Counted from the stretch's first letter, positions 1 through 9,129 are shown. The stretch is DNA of 64,000 nucleotides from Mycobacterium sp. HUMS_12744610 (GCF_041206865.1 NZ_JBGEDP010000001.1:5766001-5830000), one strand, 5' to 3'. Numbers and translations: made by a program. The notes: generated by a model not told the origin, from the letters alone.

Positions 1-192
1 CTTGCCGACCTCCACCCCGGACGCCCGGACGAACTGGCCGGCGCGCAGCCCGCTGACGTTGCTGAACTCCGCCGAATACCCGTTGGTTCGGTCGAAGCGC
101 ATCTGGCCGAACACCACGACGATCATCACGGTGAACAGCAGCAGCACCAACGAGAAGATGCCGAGTCGGACGAGGGTACCGGTGATTTTCAT
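1..192 (-). CDS. mce1B: Mce family protein Mce1B, N-terminal part (runs off the window)
   Basis: The first 64 residues are present. They start MKITGTLVRLGIFSL and form one hydrophobic membrane anchor at about residues 8-28. The opening of an MlaD/Mce domain follows (GYSAEFSNVSGLRAGQFVRASGVEVGK). The ATG overlaps the TGA of mce1A by four bases (ATGA), so the two genes are probably translationally coupled. Mce A-F proteins are the periplasmic, substrate-binding part of an ABC-like lipid importer; for Mce1 the known cargo is fatty or mycolic acids. The gene continues beyond position 1, so its C-terminus cannot be judged. The assignment to mce1 rests on fadD5 and mce1R upstream. Confidence 0.93.
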   Translation of the reverse strand, partial: MKITGTLVRLGIFSLVLLLFTVMIVVVFGQMRFDRTNGYSAEFSNVSGLRAGQFVRASGVEVGK

Positions 193-1490
193 GGGTTGAT
201 CGTGTTATCCCCTACCTGACGGCCCCAGACGAACTCGATCGCGTACGGCGAACCGGTGTCGAGGTGGTTGTACGGCGCGATGCTGTTGCCGGTGTCCATG
301 ACCAGCTCGGGCGCCGGCCACAGGTCGCGGGTGATCTGCTGCCAGCAGCCAGGGGCGCCGCCCGGCCCGCCGTGAGCGTTCACCCGCGGCAGGTTCTCCG
401 GGTACATGTAGGGGTTGGGCGCGCCGCCGACCACACCGGCGAGCCCGGCCAGCCCCATCGTCAGGACGGACGAGGCGACCAGCGACAGCGGGTTGAGCAC
501 CAGCCCCAGCCCGGACAACGCCTCGGTGTGGGTGTTTTGCGAGTAGCCGTTACCGCCGAGGAATGCGGCGGCCTTGGGCTCCATGTCGTGGTAGTTGCGC
601 AACGTGCAGTAGATCTCGGGGCTGTAGGTGTCGAGCAGCTGCGCGGTGGGCACCAGGTCTTTGGCCCCACGCGCCAGATACGGCCCGCCCTTGTCGAACA
701 ACTCCGCGCCGGTGTTGCCCAACCCCGCCGCCGACAGCAACGCCTGATCCAGATCCTTCTGCTGGGCGTTGAGCGTGCGCGAGGTGACCACGGCGTTGCT
801 CAAGAAATCGAACAGATCCGGCGAGGCGTTGGCATAGGTGTCGCCCAGATCCGCCAACCCCTGCACGTCGGCGCGGATCTGGGGCATCTGCGGGTTGACG
901 TCGTCGAGCACCGCGTTGGCGTTGACGATCGACTGCCCGAACTTCTCGCCCAGCCCCGAGAGCGCCTGCGCGGCCGCACTCAGCGTCAGGTTCACCTTCA
1001 CCGGATCCACCCGCTCGGCCAGCGAGGTGATCGTCTGGAACAACGTGTTGATCTCGGTCGTCACACCGCGCGCGTCGATCACCGTCGACGGCGTGATCCG
1101 TTGCCGCGAAGGATTTTTCGGCGTCGTCAACGACACGTACTTGCCGCCGAACACCGTGGTCGCCTCGATGTTGGCGGTCACGTTGGCCGGAATCAGATGC
1201 AGATACCGCGGATAGACGGCCAAGGTGAACTTCGCCGCCGGTTTGCCGTCGCGCTGCGTCTCGGCGATGTCGGCCACCCGGCCGATCTCCACCCCGTTGT
1301 AGGTCACCTTCGACCCCGGATCCATCACCAGCCCCGCCCGCGAGGCCAGCATCGTCAACTTCGTCTTCGGCGTGAAATCACCGCGGAACTGCCCGTACAC
1401 CAACGCGCCGGCCACTGCGGCCACGAGCAGCACCGCCAACCCGGCCAGCTTGTAGGGCGGCGTGTGCGGTTTGTTTATCTGGGCGGGCAT
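189..1490 (-). CDS. mce1A: Mce family protein Mce1A
   Basis: A 433-residue protein. It has a short basic N-terminus, one membrane anchor at about residues 14-34, an MlaD domain at about 38-115 (GLVMDPGSKVTYNGVEIGRV) and the long helical/needle region typical of Mce proteins. Length and order match Mce1A, the substrate-binding subunit that leads the mceA-F series and acts in the cell envelope of a lipid importer. The start lies 5 bp after the yrbE1B stop, and the stop overlaps the start of mce1B. No truncation or frameshift is visible. Confidence 0.95.
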   Translation of the reverse strand: MPAQINKPHTPPYKLAGLAVLLVAAVAGALVYGQFRGDFTPKTKLTMLASRAGLVMDPGSKVTYNGVEIGRVADIAETQRDGKPAAKFTLAVYPRYLHLIPANVTANIEATTVFGGKYVSLTTPKNPSRQRITPSTVIDARGVTTEINTLFQTITSLAERVDPVKVNLTLSAAAQALSGLGEKFGQSIVNANAVLDDVNPQMPQIRADVQGLADLGDTYANASPDLFDFLSNAVVTSRTLNAQQKDLDQALLSAAGLGNTGAELFDKGGPYLARGAKDLVPTAQLLDTYSPEIYCTLRNYHDMEPKAAAFLGGNGYSQNTHTEALSGLGLVLNPLSLVASSVLTMGLAGLAGVVGGAPNPYMYPENLPRVNAHGGPGGAPGCWQQITRDLWPAPELVMDTGNSIAPYNHLDTGSPYAIEFVWGRQVGDNTINP

Positions 1491-1495
1491 GGCAG

Positions 1496-2365
1496 CTACA
1501 CCGTCAGCGCGAAGTTCGGGTTGACGCCGTAGAGCGCCAGCGCGGCCGACAACACGACAACCTGCACCGAGACCAGCGAGAAGCGCATCGACCGGCCGAC
1601 GGCCTCGCCGACGCCGACCGGTCCGCCGCCGGCCTCATACCCGTAGAAGCAGTGGGTGATCATCACGACGCCCGTGATGATGATGGCCTCCAGGAACGAC
1701 CAGAACACGTCGTCGGGGCGCAGGAACGTGCGGAAGTAATGCTCGTAGGTGCCGTGCGACTGCCCGTAGAACATCGTGGTGGTGATCTGGGGGGACAAAA
1801 ACGCCATGATCATCGCCATCGAGTACAGCGGGATGATCACGACCAGACCGGCCATTATCCGGGTGCTGGCCAAAAACGAGATCGACTTGATGCCCATCAC
1901 TTCCAGGGCGTCGATCTCCTCGCTGATGCGCATTGCGCCCAACTCGGCGGTCGCCCCGGCGCCGACGGTGGCTGCCATCGCGATGCCGGTCACCACCGGG
2001 GCGGCGATGCGCACGTTGATCAGCGCGGCGAAGAACCCGGTGAACGCCTCGACGCCGATGTTGCCCAGTGAGGCGAACCCCTGGATGGCGACCAGCGAGC
2101 TACCCGAGAGCGTCACGAACCCGACGATCGCCACGGTGCCGCCGACCACGGCCATCGCACCGGTGCCCATGCCGATCTGGGCGATCAGCCGCAACGTCTC
2201 CTTGCGGTAGTTGCGCAGCGCGTGCGGCATGTGCGCGACGGCCTGGGCCCCGAACCAGCCCATCTGCCCGATGTCGTCGACCGCGCGCCCGGCGGCCCCG
2301 CCGTAGCGGTTGAGGTTCTCCACCGCCCGCGGGAAGCGGGAGCGCAGCACAGCAGATGTCGACAT
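1496..2365 (-). CDS. yrbE1B: YrbE1B, MlaE-family permease of the Mce1 importer
   Basis: A 289-residue integral membrane protein with about five or six hydrophobic segments and the MlaE/YrbE signature EEIDALEVMGI near the middle. YrbE A and B form the membrane channel of the Mce ABC-type lipid transporter; the Mce proteins extend from it and an MceG-type ATPase encoded elsewhere drives it. I chose the ATG at 2365 (MSTSAVLRSRFPRAVENLNRYG). It begins 1 bp after the yrbE1A stop, whereas the longer frame from 2392 would overlap yrbE1A by 26 bp. Confidence 0.94.
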   Translation of the reverse strand: MSTSAVLRSRFPRAVENLNRYGGAAGRAVDDIGQMGWFGAQAVAHMPHALRNYRKETLRLIAQIGMGTGAMAVVGGTVAIVGFVTLSGSSLVAIQGFASLGNIGVEAFTGFFAALINVRIAAPVVTGIAMAATVGAGATAELGAMRISEEIDALEVMGIKSISFLASTRIMAGLVVIIPLYSMAMIMAFLSPQITTTMFYGQSHGTYEHYFRTFLRPDDVFWSFLEAIIITGVVMITHCFYGYEAGGGPVGVGEAVGRSMRFSLVSVQVVVLSAALALYGVNPNFALTV

Positions 2366-2366
2366 G

Positions 2367-3185
2367 TCAGTGTCCCGTCCCGAACCGCACACCGATGGTG
2401 GTCAGCACCACGTTCACCGCATACAACGCGACCACGCACAGCACCACCGTCTCGTTCACCGCGGTGCCCAGGCCCTTGGAGCCGCCGCGCACGGTCAGCC
2501 CCCGGTAGCAGCCGACCAGCCCGGCGATCAGGCCGAACGTGGCGGCCTTGGTCGTCGCGATGACCACCTCGGGCAAGCCGGTGATGGTGGTCAGCGTGGC
2601 CAGATACGCGCCGCCGGAGACGTTCTGCAGGTAGACCCCGAACAGGTATCCGCCGACCAGGCCGACGGTGATCACCAGCCCGTTGAGCAGCGTGGCGACC
2701 AGGGTCGCGGCGATCACCCGGGGCACCACCAGGCGGTGGATCGGGTCGATGCCGAGCACCTCCATCGCGTCGATCTCCTCGCGGATGGTGCGGGCCCCCA
2801 GGTCGGCGCAGATCGCCGTCGACCCCGCGCCGGCGACCACCAGCACCGTGGTCAGCGGGCCCAGCTGGGTGACCGCGCCGATCGCCGCGCCGGCCCCGGA
2901 CAGGTCGGCCGCGCCGAACTGGGCCAGCAGGACGTTGAGGGTGAAGATCAGCAGCACGGTCAGCGGGATCGACACCATGATCGTCGGCAGGAACGCCACC
3001 CGCATGATGAACCAGCACTGCAGGACGAACTCGCGCCACTGGAACGGCCAGCGGAACAACGCCTTTCCGGTCAGCACGCACATCCGGAAGAACCCGCCGA
3101 TCACCGTCAGCGGTGTCTGCATCTGGTCGCGGAGGTAGCCGACCAGGTAGGTGTCGCGCCGGCTCGTCGAAGTTGACGTCACCAC
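2367..3185 (-). CDS. yrbE1A: YrbE1A, MlaE-family permease of the Mce1 importer
   Basis: A 272-residue MlaE-type permease containing TIREEIDAMEVLGIDPI, the conserved cytoplasmic loop thought to contact the ATPase, and several hydrophobic helices. It pairs with YrbE1B. The start used is GTG at 3185 (MVTSTSTSRRDTYLVGYLRDQ); no in-frame ATG fits better. It is the first permease gene after fadD5, from which a 209-bp gap separates it. In H37Rv the same layout exists, so this operon is the mce1 system and not mce2, mce3 or mce4. Confidence 0.94.
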   Translation of the reverse strand: MVTSTSTSRRDTYLVGYLRDQMQTPLTVIGGFFRMCVLTGKALFRWPFQWREFVLQCWFIMRVAFLPTIMVSIPLTVLLIFTLNVLLAQFGAADLSGAGAAIGAVTQLGPLTTVLVVAGAGSTAICADLGARTIREEIDAMEVLGIDPIHRLVVPRVIAATLVATLLNGLVITVGLVGGYLFGVYLQNVSGGAYLATLTTITGLPEVVIATTKAATFGLIAGLVGCYRGLTVRGGSKGLGTAVNETVVLCVVALYAVNVVLTTIGVRFGTGH

Positions 3186-3394
3186 GAGCCCCTCACGCCG
3201 GTCCCGCCTGTCCGGCGAGAACCCCGCGGATCGTGTTGCACGCCCCCTCCTTGCCGCCCGACGTGTGTGACCTTCGCCCAGCTACTCGCCAGTAGTAACC
3301 GGGACCACAGGAATGTACCTGATGGCCATGTACGTGTGAACCGCATCTGCACAATTAACCCTTCGTTGACGGTGGGCAAACGTTACAGTTTCCG
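3186..3394 (-). promoter_or_regulatory. fadD5-yrbE1A spacer, possible internal mce1 promoter
   Basis: This 209-bp non-coding gap sits inside an otherwise tightly packed operon. It is less GC-rich than the flanking genes, especially around 3290-3420, and holds no open frame with family resemblance. Its position suggests a second promoter or processing site that lets the transport genes be expressed apart from fadD5. That role is inferred; I could not identify a confident -10/-35 pair. Confidence 0.4.
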
Positions 3395-5068
3395 TCAGTC
3401 TCCCTCTTCGCTAATGGAATCCGTTGTCGTGGAACGTGTTCGAGAAGTCTCCAGGGTTCCGTAGCGAACCCGCAGTTCGGTCTTGAGCACCTTGCCGGCC
3501 GGATTGCGCGGCAAGGCGTCGACGATCTCGAGCGCCTTGGGGTGCTTGTAGCGCGCCAGCCGTTCGGTCAGGAACTCGTCCAGCTCGTCGAGCCGCAGGT
3601 GCTCACCGGTGACGGCCGCGACCGCGATCGGCACCTCGCCCCACTTCTCGTGGGCGCGCCCGATCACGGCGACCTCGACGATGCGCTCGTGGCCGGCCAG
3701 GACGTTCTCGACCTCGGCGCAGTAGATGTTCTCGCCACCGGAGATGATCATGTCCTTCTTGCGGTCGACGACCCAGACGTAACCGTCGGAGTCCATGCGG
3801 ACGAGGTCCCCGGAATGGAACCAGCCGCCCGCGAACGCCTCGGCCGTGGCCTCCGGGTTGTTCCAGTAGCCGCTCATCAGCGTCGGTGCGCGGTAGACGA
3901 TCTCGCCGACCTCGCCGACGGGAACGTCGTTCATGTCCTCGTCGACGACGCGGGCGGTGACCGTTGGGATCACCTTGCCGACCGAGCCGCGCTTGCGGAT
4001 CGCGTCCTCGCCCAGCAGCATGCACGTCACCGGCGACATCTCGGTCTGGCCGAACGCGGCCAGGATCTGGGCCCCCGGAAAGGTCGCCGACATCTCCCGC
4101 AGCAGCGCGTCCGGCGCCGGCGCGGCGCCCCACGAGATCGCCCGCAACCTCAGGTCGCGGGGGCGCGCCCGCTGCTCGGCGCAGACGGCCTGCCACTGCG
4201 CCGGGACCAGGAAGATGCCGGTGACCCGCTCGGCTTCCAGCACGTCGAGCAGCTGCCCGGGCTCGAAGGCGCCGAGCGGGTAGATCACCGTGGGCGTGCC
4301 CAGCAGCATCCCGGTCAGCATGTTGCCGATTCCGGCGATGTGGAAGAACGGGACACCGATGAACCCGACGTCGTCGTTGATGCTGGCGCCCGCGGTGTAC
4401 AGCCCGGTAATCGTCTGCCCGGTCAGGTTGGCGTGGGTCAGCACGGCGCCTTTGGGGCGGCCGGTGGTCCCGGAGGTGTAGATGATCAGCGCGGGCGACT
4501 CGTTCGGGACGTCCACCGGCGGGTGGGCGTCGCCGGTCTCGCCGACGAGGTCCTCGTAGGCCAGCACGTCGCCGTCGGGAGGCCCCTCGGCGGGGCCGCC
4601 CGCGACCACGACCGTCGCCAGCAGTGGCTGAACGGCGCGGACCCCGGTGGCCACCGCGGCGAGCACCGGCTCGGTGATGACCACCCGCGCTTCGCAGTCC
4701 TCGACCAGGAAGGCGATCTCGGACGGGGTGAGGCGGAAGTTCAGCGGGACGGCGATGGCCCCGAGCATGTTCGCCGCGAGCACCGCCTCGACGAACTCGG
4801 TGCGGTTGAGCATCAGGATCATGACCCGGTCGCCGAAGCCGACGCCGCGGCGGCTCAGCGCATCGGCCAGCGCCGAGACGCGGCGGTGCAGTTCCTCCCA
4901 CGTCACCGTCCTGCCGAGGAACCTCAGCGCGGTCGCGTTCGGCTGCATCAGCGCGTGTCGCTCGAGCTGGTTGACCCAGTTCTGCCGGCGGGCCCGGTAG
5001 GGCTGTTCGTGCGCCAGTTCCTGGGCCTGTGCGGTCTGTGTCCGGTGGCCGACTAATTGCGCGGTCAA
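3395..5068 (-). CDS. fadD5: Fatty-acyl-CoA synthetase FadD5
   Basis: A 557-residue ANL-superfamily adenylating enzyme that activates carboxylic (fatty) acids to acyl-CoA with ATP. The P-loop-like motif YTSGTTGRPKG is at about residues 197-207. Later come the aspartate motif (HSGDLVRMDSDGYVWVVDRKKDMI) and the C-terminal catalytic lysine context (PRNPAGKVLKTELR). The start is TTG at 5068 (MTAQLVGHRTQTA). The N-terminal residues and length agree with the mycobacterial FadD5 I remember. As first gene of the mce1 operon it probably activates imported or recycled fatty acids. The divergent neighbour mce1R is its likely repressor. Confidence 0.92.
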   Translation of the reverse strand: MTAQLVGHRTQTAQAQELAHEQPYRARRQNWVNQLERHALMQPNATALRFLGRTVTWEELHRRVSALADALSRRGVGFGDRVMILMLNRTEFVEAVLAANMLGAIAVPLNFRLTPSEIAFLVEDCEARVVITEPVLAAVATGVRAVQPLLATVVVAGGPAEGPPDGDVLAYEDLVGETGDAHPPVDVPNESPALIIYTSGTTGRPKGAVLTHANLTGQTITGLYTAGASINDDVGFIGVPFFHIAGIGNMLTGMLLGTPTVIYPLGAFEPGQLLDVLEAERVTGIFLVPAQWQAVCAEQRARPRDLRLRAISWGAAPAPDALLREMSATFPGAQILAAFGQTEMSPVTCMLLGEDAIRKRGSVGKVIPTVTARVVDEDMNDVPVGEVGEIVYRAPTLMSGYWNNPEATAEAFAGGWFHSGDLVRMDSDGYVWVVDRKKDMIISGGENIYCAEVENVLAGHERIVEVAVIGRAHEKWGEVPIAVAAVTGEHLRLDELDEFLTERLARYKHPKALEIVDALPRNPAGKVLKTELRVRYGTLETSRTRSTTTDSISEEGD

Positions 5069-5196
5069 CTAAACGCCTTCCCCTCACTCGCGCACCGCTT
5101 GCGCCAGTTTGATATTTGATTAAACATGGTGTTGTGTAGGTCACATTATGGCCTCGACGGTCCCGTGACAAGCCCCTGAAAGCCCTGGCAGCCCCC
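5069..5196. promoter_or_regulatory. mce1R-fadD5 divergent promoter region
   Basis: A 128-bp AT-richer gap between two divergent starts. It contains a direct heptamer repeat (TTTGATA at 5108-5114, TTTGATT at 5115-5121) followed by AAACATGGTG. FadR-type GntR regulators usually bind in such divergent promoters, so this is the likely place for mce1R autoregulation and mce1 operon repression. The exact operator is not proven by sequence alone. Confidence 0.5.
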
Positions 5197-5889
5197 GTGA
5201 ACGCACCGATGTCGGCCCGGCCGAGGAGACGACGGCCGCTGCGCCGGTCGCAGCTGTCCGACGAGGTGGCGGACCATCTGCGGGCGGCGATCATGTCGGG
5301 AAAGCTGCGCCCGGGCACGTTCATCCGCCTCGACGAGACCGCGGCCGAACTCGGGGTCAGCGTCACCCCGGTGCGCGAGGCGCTGCTCAAGCTGCGCGGC
5401 GAGGGCATGGTGCAGCTGGAACCGCACCGCGGCCACGTCGTCCTGCCGCTGACCCGCCAGGACATCCAGGACATCTTCTGGCTGCAGGAGACCATCGCCA
5501 AGCAGCTGGCGGCAGCGGCCACCGCCCGCATCACCGATGCCCAGATCGATGAGCTCGAGCGCACCAACGACGCGCTGTCGGCGGCCGTGGGAACCGCCGA
5601 CGCCAAGACCATCGCCGACCTCGAGTTCGCGTTTCACCGCGTCTTCAACCAGGCCGCCGGCCGGATCAAGCTGGCCTGGTTCCTGTGGAACGCCGCGCGC
5701 TACATGCCGGCGCTGGTGTATGCGGGCGACCCGGAGTGGGGCGCGGCCGCGGTGCACAACCACCGGCAGCTGATCGCCGCGCTGCGCCACCGCGACGCCA
5801 CGGCCGTCACCGAGCACACCGTCTGGCAGTTCACCGACGCGGCGGACCGCCTCACCGAGATACTGGACCGCGCCGGAATCTTCGACTGA
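5197..5889 (+). CDS. mce1R: GntR/FadR-family repressor Mce1R
   Basis: A 230-residue regulator. The N-terminal winged helix-turn-helix (about residues 20-85) has the GntR recognition segment ELGVSVTPVREALLKLRGEGMV. The C-terminal FCD ligand-binding domain follows, with metal-site-like residues around FHRVFNQAAG and HNHRQL. GTG at 5197 is used; ATG at 5209 (MSARPRRRR) is an alternative. It is divergent from fadD5, the placement of Rv0165c (Mce1R), known to repress the mce1 operon in M. tuberculosis. The effector is probably a fatty acid or acyl-CoA, inferred from the FadR family. Confidence 0.9.
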   Translation: MNAPMSARPRRRRPLRRSQLSDEVADHLRAAIMSGKLRPGTFIRLDETAAELGVSVTPVREALLKLRGEGMVQLEPHRGHVVLPLTRQDIQDIFWLQETIAKQLAAAATARITDAQIDELERTNDALSAAVGTADAKTIADLEFAFHRVFNQAAGRIKLAWFLWNAARYMPALVYAGDPEWGAAAVHNHRQLIAALRHRDATAVTEHTVWQFTDAADRLTEILDRAGIFD

Positions 5890-5896
5890 GGGCCGC

Positions 5897-6334
5897 TCAC
5901 CCGGCGAGTTGTTCGGCGCGCTGCTTGAGGTTGTCGGCGAGATGGTCGAGGACCTGGTGCAGCAACTGCTTGACCATGGGCGCGGGGATCGGCATCGAGG
6001 TCTCGACGTCCATGTCCACCGTGAGCAGGCTCGACGCCCCGGTCTCCACCACGCTGAACAGCTGCTCCTGCTTGGAGAAGAGGTCGCCCTGCTGCAGCAC
6101 GGTCTGGATCTGGTTTTCCCCCGGGTAGTAAACGGCCTGGATGAACGTGCTCTCCATGCCCTGCACCTCGGTGTCGAGGCGCAGCTGGCTGGGGCGCCCG
6201 TCGTCGTAGCGGGCGAGCACCCACAGGCCCCGGATCCCCTCGTTCCACTCCGGGTACCGCTCGAAATCGCCGACGATGCCCATGATGGCCGCGGCGGCGG
6301 CGCTGACTTCGACGGTTTTGCTCAGAACTGGCAT
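5897..6334 (-). CDS. SRPBCC (START/Bet v 1-like) protein, TB18.5-like
   Basis: A 145-residue polyketide-cyclase/SRPBCC-fold protein with the usual opening (MPVLSKTVEVSAAAAAIMGIVGDFERYPEWNEGI) and a long C-terminal helix (MVKQLLHQVLDHLADNLKQRAEQL). Such proteins bind hydrophobic ligands; no specific reaction is known. It matches the H37Rv neighbour of mce1R (Rv0164, TB18.5) in sequence style and place. The ATG at 6334 is chosen. An upstream TTG at 6361 would extend it and overlap the thioesterase gene by 14 bp, and the extra residues RYASPM may be conserved, so the start is uncertain. Confidence 0.85.
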   Translation of the reverse strand: MPVLSKTVEVSAAAAAIMGIVGDFERYPEWNEGIRGLWVLARYDDGRPSQLRLDTEVQGMESTFIQAVYYPGENQIQTVLQQGDLFSKQEQLFSVVETGASSLLTVDMDVETSMPIPAPMVKQLLHQVLDHLADNLKQRAEQLAG

Positions 6335-6347
6335 GGGCGAAGCATAT

Positions 6348-6812
6348 CTATTGGCCCACACGGGCCGTCGACAGCAGCGCGCGGATCGGGTCGGGGATCG
6401 GCACCGGCTTGCGGGTGCCCCGGTCGACGTAGACGTGCACCCAGTGGCCCAGCGCGGTGATCGGGCGGGCGTCTCCTGGACCGCTGCCCGGCCGGAACAC
6501 GCCGAGCCGGTAGGTGACGCTGCTGTTGCCGAGCCGTGTCACCGCCACGCCCACCACGAGACTGTCCGGGAAGGCCAGTTCGGACAGGTAGCGGCAGCCC
6601 GACTCGGCGACGATGCCCAGGGCGGGCGTGGTGAGCGGATCGAGGCCGGTGCCGGTGTTGATCCACGCGTTGATCGCGGTGTCGAAAAGCTGGTAGTAGA
6701 CCGCGTTGTTGAGGTGGCCGAACATGTCGTTGTCGGCCCACCGCGTGCCCACCGGCCACAACACCGGGAAATCGTCGCTGGTGAGACCCTCCGGTGCCCG
6801 CGGAATAGCCAT
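6348..6812 (-). CDS. Hot-dog-fold acyl-CoA thioesterase (4HBT)
   Basis: A 154-residue single hot-dog protein with the 4HBT signature RWADNDMFGHLNNAVYYQLFDTA near residue 25. It probably hydrolyses an acyl-CoA thioester. It lies 18 bp after the enolase-superfamily gene and 13 bp before the TB18.5-like gene, so it may be cotranscribed with the accessory operon upstream. It corresponds to Rv0163 in order. The substrate cannot be read from sequence. Confidence 0.88.
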   Translation of the reverse strand: MAIPRAPEGLTSDDFPVLWPVGTRWADNDMFGHLNNAVYYQLFDTAINAWINTGTGLDPLTTPALGIVAESGCRYLSELAFPDSLVVGVAVTRLGNSSVTYRLGVFRPGSGPGDARPITALGHWVHVYVDRGTRKPVPIPDPIRALLSTARVGQ

Positions 6813-6830
6813 GGCTGTATTCCAGCACGC

Positions 6831-8024
6831 CTACCTCGGGTGCAGGGGCGCGACCGGTTCGGCCTGCGACTCGTCGAGTCGGTGGGCGTCGATGTAGTCC
6901 CACACGATCTGGTAGCCGAGACCGGGCGCCGACGGCACGTCGACGTATCCGTCGGGGCCGAGCGGGTCGCAGGGCGCCTTCAGGTAGGGCGGCGTGGTGT
7001 CGTAGCGAACGCCCGGCCCCAGCAGGCCGCGCTCGTAGTATTCGCACACGTCCTCGCTGGTGGCGGCCAGCACCTGCAGGTTGCCGAAGCCGCTCATGTG
7101 GATCTCGCAGCGCAGGCCGAAGGCCTCGCACATGCCGGCGGCCTTCATCACCCCGGTGATGCCGCCGCGCAGGACGTCGATGCGGCTGATGTCGGACGCG
7201 CGCCGGCCGATCCAGTCCGCCCGCGTGTAGATCCCGCCCTCGGCGATCTCCGGTGAGCAGAGCGGGATCTCGAGGTCGCGGGCCAGCCGCACGTAGGAGG
7301 CGACCCGGTGCTCGGGCATCGGGTGTTCGTACCAGTAGAAGCCCAGCCGTTGCAGCTCGCGCCCGACGCGCAGCGCGTCGGCGTAGGTGTGGTAGGCGCC
7401 CCACGGGTCGAACATCAGCACCATCTCGTCGCCGACCGCGGCCCGCACGGCCCGGCACACCTCGACGTCGGCGTCGACGTACGACGGCCGGGGCAGGGCG
7501 AATTCGCCGGTGACGGGATTCCAGGAATGGTAGGGGTGGATCTTGTAGGCGCGGTATCCCTGCTTCTGGCACTCGGCGGCGTGGGCGGCGTAGTCGTCGG
7601 GGGTCCCGAGGTTGTTGAAGCTGCTGGCGTAGGCCTTGACCCGCTCGCGGGCGCCGCCCAGCAGCTTGTGCACGGGCAGCCCGGTCACCCGCCCGGCCAG
7701 GTCCCACAGGGCCAGATCGATGACGCTGCAAACATTTTCGGGGAGCTTCGCCGCCCACAGTTGCCGCCAGATCTCGGCCCGGTCGAACGGGTCCTGCCCG
7801 GCCAGCAGGGGACCCAGGAACTGCGTGATCAGCGCCCGGTCCCCGGCGAGCAGGCCGTCCTGGTCGCCGTGGAAGTGGCCGCCGAAGTAGTGGCCCTGCG
7901 CGCCGTCGTCGGTGCGCAGCGTGGTCACGGTCTGCACCACGCGGTGGTCGGTGAGCAACTGGCCGAACGCGATTCGGTCGACGAACGTCTCGAACGGCAC
8001 CACGTCCACGCCGGTGATCTTCAT
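6831..8024 (-). CDS. Enolase-superfamily (mandelate racemase/muconate lactonizing-like) enzyme, probable acid-sugar dehydratase
   Basis: A 397-residue protein with an enolase N-terminal lid and a TIM barrel. Visible catalytic residues are K161-I-H163, metal ligands D206 (FDPWG), E233 (YEHP) and E259 (SPEI), and a D283/H309 pair (RIDVLRGG; EIHMSGFGN). These spacings follow the mandelate racemase subgroup, where proton abstraction from a carboxylate leads to dehydration or racemisation. Together with the aldolase, dehydrogenases and SMP-30 lactonase nearby, a sugar-acid or related hydroxy-acid dehydratase is plausible. No counterpart occupies this position in H37Rv, where adhE1 sits. The last catabolic gene of its operon. 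Confidence 0.85.
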   Translation of the reverse strand: MKITGVDVVPFETFVDRIAFGQLLTDHRVVQTVTTLRTDDGAQGHYFGGHFHGDQDGLLAGDRALITQFLGPLLAGQDPFDRAEIWRQLWAAKLPENVCSVIDLALWDLAGRVTGLPVHKLLGGARERVKAYASSFNNLGTPDDYAAHAAECQKQGYRAYKIHPYHSWNPVTGEFALPRPSYVDADVEVCRAVRAAVGDEMVLMFDPWGAYHTYADALRVGRELQRLGFYWYEHPMPEHRVASYVRLARDLEIPLCSPEIAEGGIYTRADWIGRRASDISRIDVLRGGITGVMKAAGMCEAFGLRCEIHMSGFGNLQVLAATSEDVCEYYERGLLGPGVRYDTTPPYLKAPCDPLGPDGYVDVPSAPGLGYQIVWDYIDAHRLDESQAEPVAPLHPR

Positions 8025-8073
8025 GACCGCCGATTGTGGCGCCGGACGCGCGGCCGGGGTAGAGGCTTAGGTC

Positions 8074-9036
8074 CTAGGCGGGTATCGGTCGGCCGGGGCC
8101 GGGGGCCCCGTGCAGCGCGGTGGACAGGGAGTGGCCCTGCAGCGCGAACAGCAGCTCGGACCCAACCCAGTCGGGCAGCAGCGAGTCGAAGCCGTGGCAG
8201 GCGCGCGGGAACACGTGCAGCTCGGCCGAGACCCCGGCGCGCAGCAGCGCCAGCGCGTAGTCGACGGCCTCGTCGCGGAACGGGTCGATCTCGGCGCAGG
8301 TGATCAACGCCGGCGCCAGACCGCCGAACCGGCCGCGGCGGGCGGGCACGGCGTCCGCCGATCCGGGGGCCGGGCCCAGGTAGTGGCGCCACATCAGCTC
8401 GGCGGCCTCGCCGTCGAAGGCCGGGCTGGTCGTGAACTCGGTCTTGGAGGCCGTCGGCCGATCGTCCAGCACGGGCTGGTGCAGCAGCTGGAACGCGACC
8501 GCCGGCAGCGACCCGTCGGCCGCGCCGTGCGCCAGGCAGGCGGCCAGGGTGGCACCGGCGCTGCTGCCGGCGACCGCCAGCCGCGCGGCGTCGACGCCGA
8601 GTTCGAACCCCTCGCGGGCAACCCAGCGCAGCACCGCGGCCGCGTCCTCGAGCGCGGCCGGATACGGGTGCTCGGGGGCCAGCCGGTAGTCCACCGACAC
8701 CACCGTGCAGCTGGCGCGCCGGGCAAGCTCCAGGCACTGGCGATGGTCGGTGTCCAAGTTCCCCAGCGCGAATCCGCCGGCGTGGCAGTAGACGACCGCC
8801 GGCGCCGGCGCCGGGCCGCCGCGGTAGATCCGTACCGGCACCGGCCCGGTCTCCGCCGGCACCTCGTCGTCGACGACGTCGACGTTGCGCGCGTCCGTCA
8901 GCTCGGCCGCCAACAGGCGCCGCTGGTTGAACGGCTCGCGGATGAGTTCAATTGCGGCGGAGGAGAAATCGGTACGCGTGGTGGCGACGGCGCGCAGCGC
9001 GGGGTCCAGCCGGTCGGCGCCGTCGAGCTCACTCAC
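8074..9036 (-). CDS. Alpha/beta hydrolase, hormone-sensitive-lipase (acetyl esterase) family
   Basis: A 320-residue carboxylesterase-like protein. The nucleophile is S159 in GSSAG, with D251 (EIDPFRDEA) and H281 (ACHGFD) completing the triad. The oxyanion motif reads HAGG instead of the usual HGGG, with SVDYRLAPEHPYPA downstream as in the HSL family. It likely hydrolyses an ester or lactone intermediate of the pathway encoded around it. GTG start at 9036. It is separated by 48 bp from the enolase-like gene and 93 bp from the SDR upstream, the loosest joints in this operon. Confidence 0.87.
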   Translation of the reverse strand: MSELDGADRLDPALRAVATTRTDFSSAAIELIREPFNQRRLLAAELTDARNVDVVDDEVPAETGPVPVRIYRGGPAPAPAVVYCHAGGFALGNLDTDHRQCLELARRASCTVVSVDYRLAPEHPYPAALEDAAAVLRWVAREGFELGVDAARLAVAGSSAGATLAACLAHGAADGSLPAVAFQLLHQPVLDDRPTASKTEFTTSPAFDGEAAELMWRHYLGPAPGSADAVPARRGRFGGLAPALITCAEIDPFRDEAVDYALALLRAGVSAELHVFPRACHGFDSLLPDWVGSELLFALQGHSLSTALHGAPGPGRPIPA

Positions 9037-9129
9037 GGCCCGACCGGCCGAAGTCGCCGGGTTGGAGTCTGCGGGTCATGCCCCAGAAGCTACGCCCCCG
9101 CGCCGGCGATGCCCACCGACAGGCCCGGC

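Noticed and set aside
264..1532. Long open frame opposite mce1A
   Set aside because: It is the antisense shadow of a high-GC gene; the product is arginine/histidine-rich with no domain, while mce1A on the other strand has clear family motifs.
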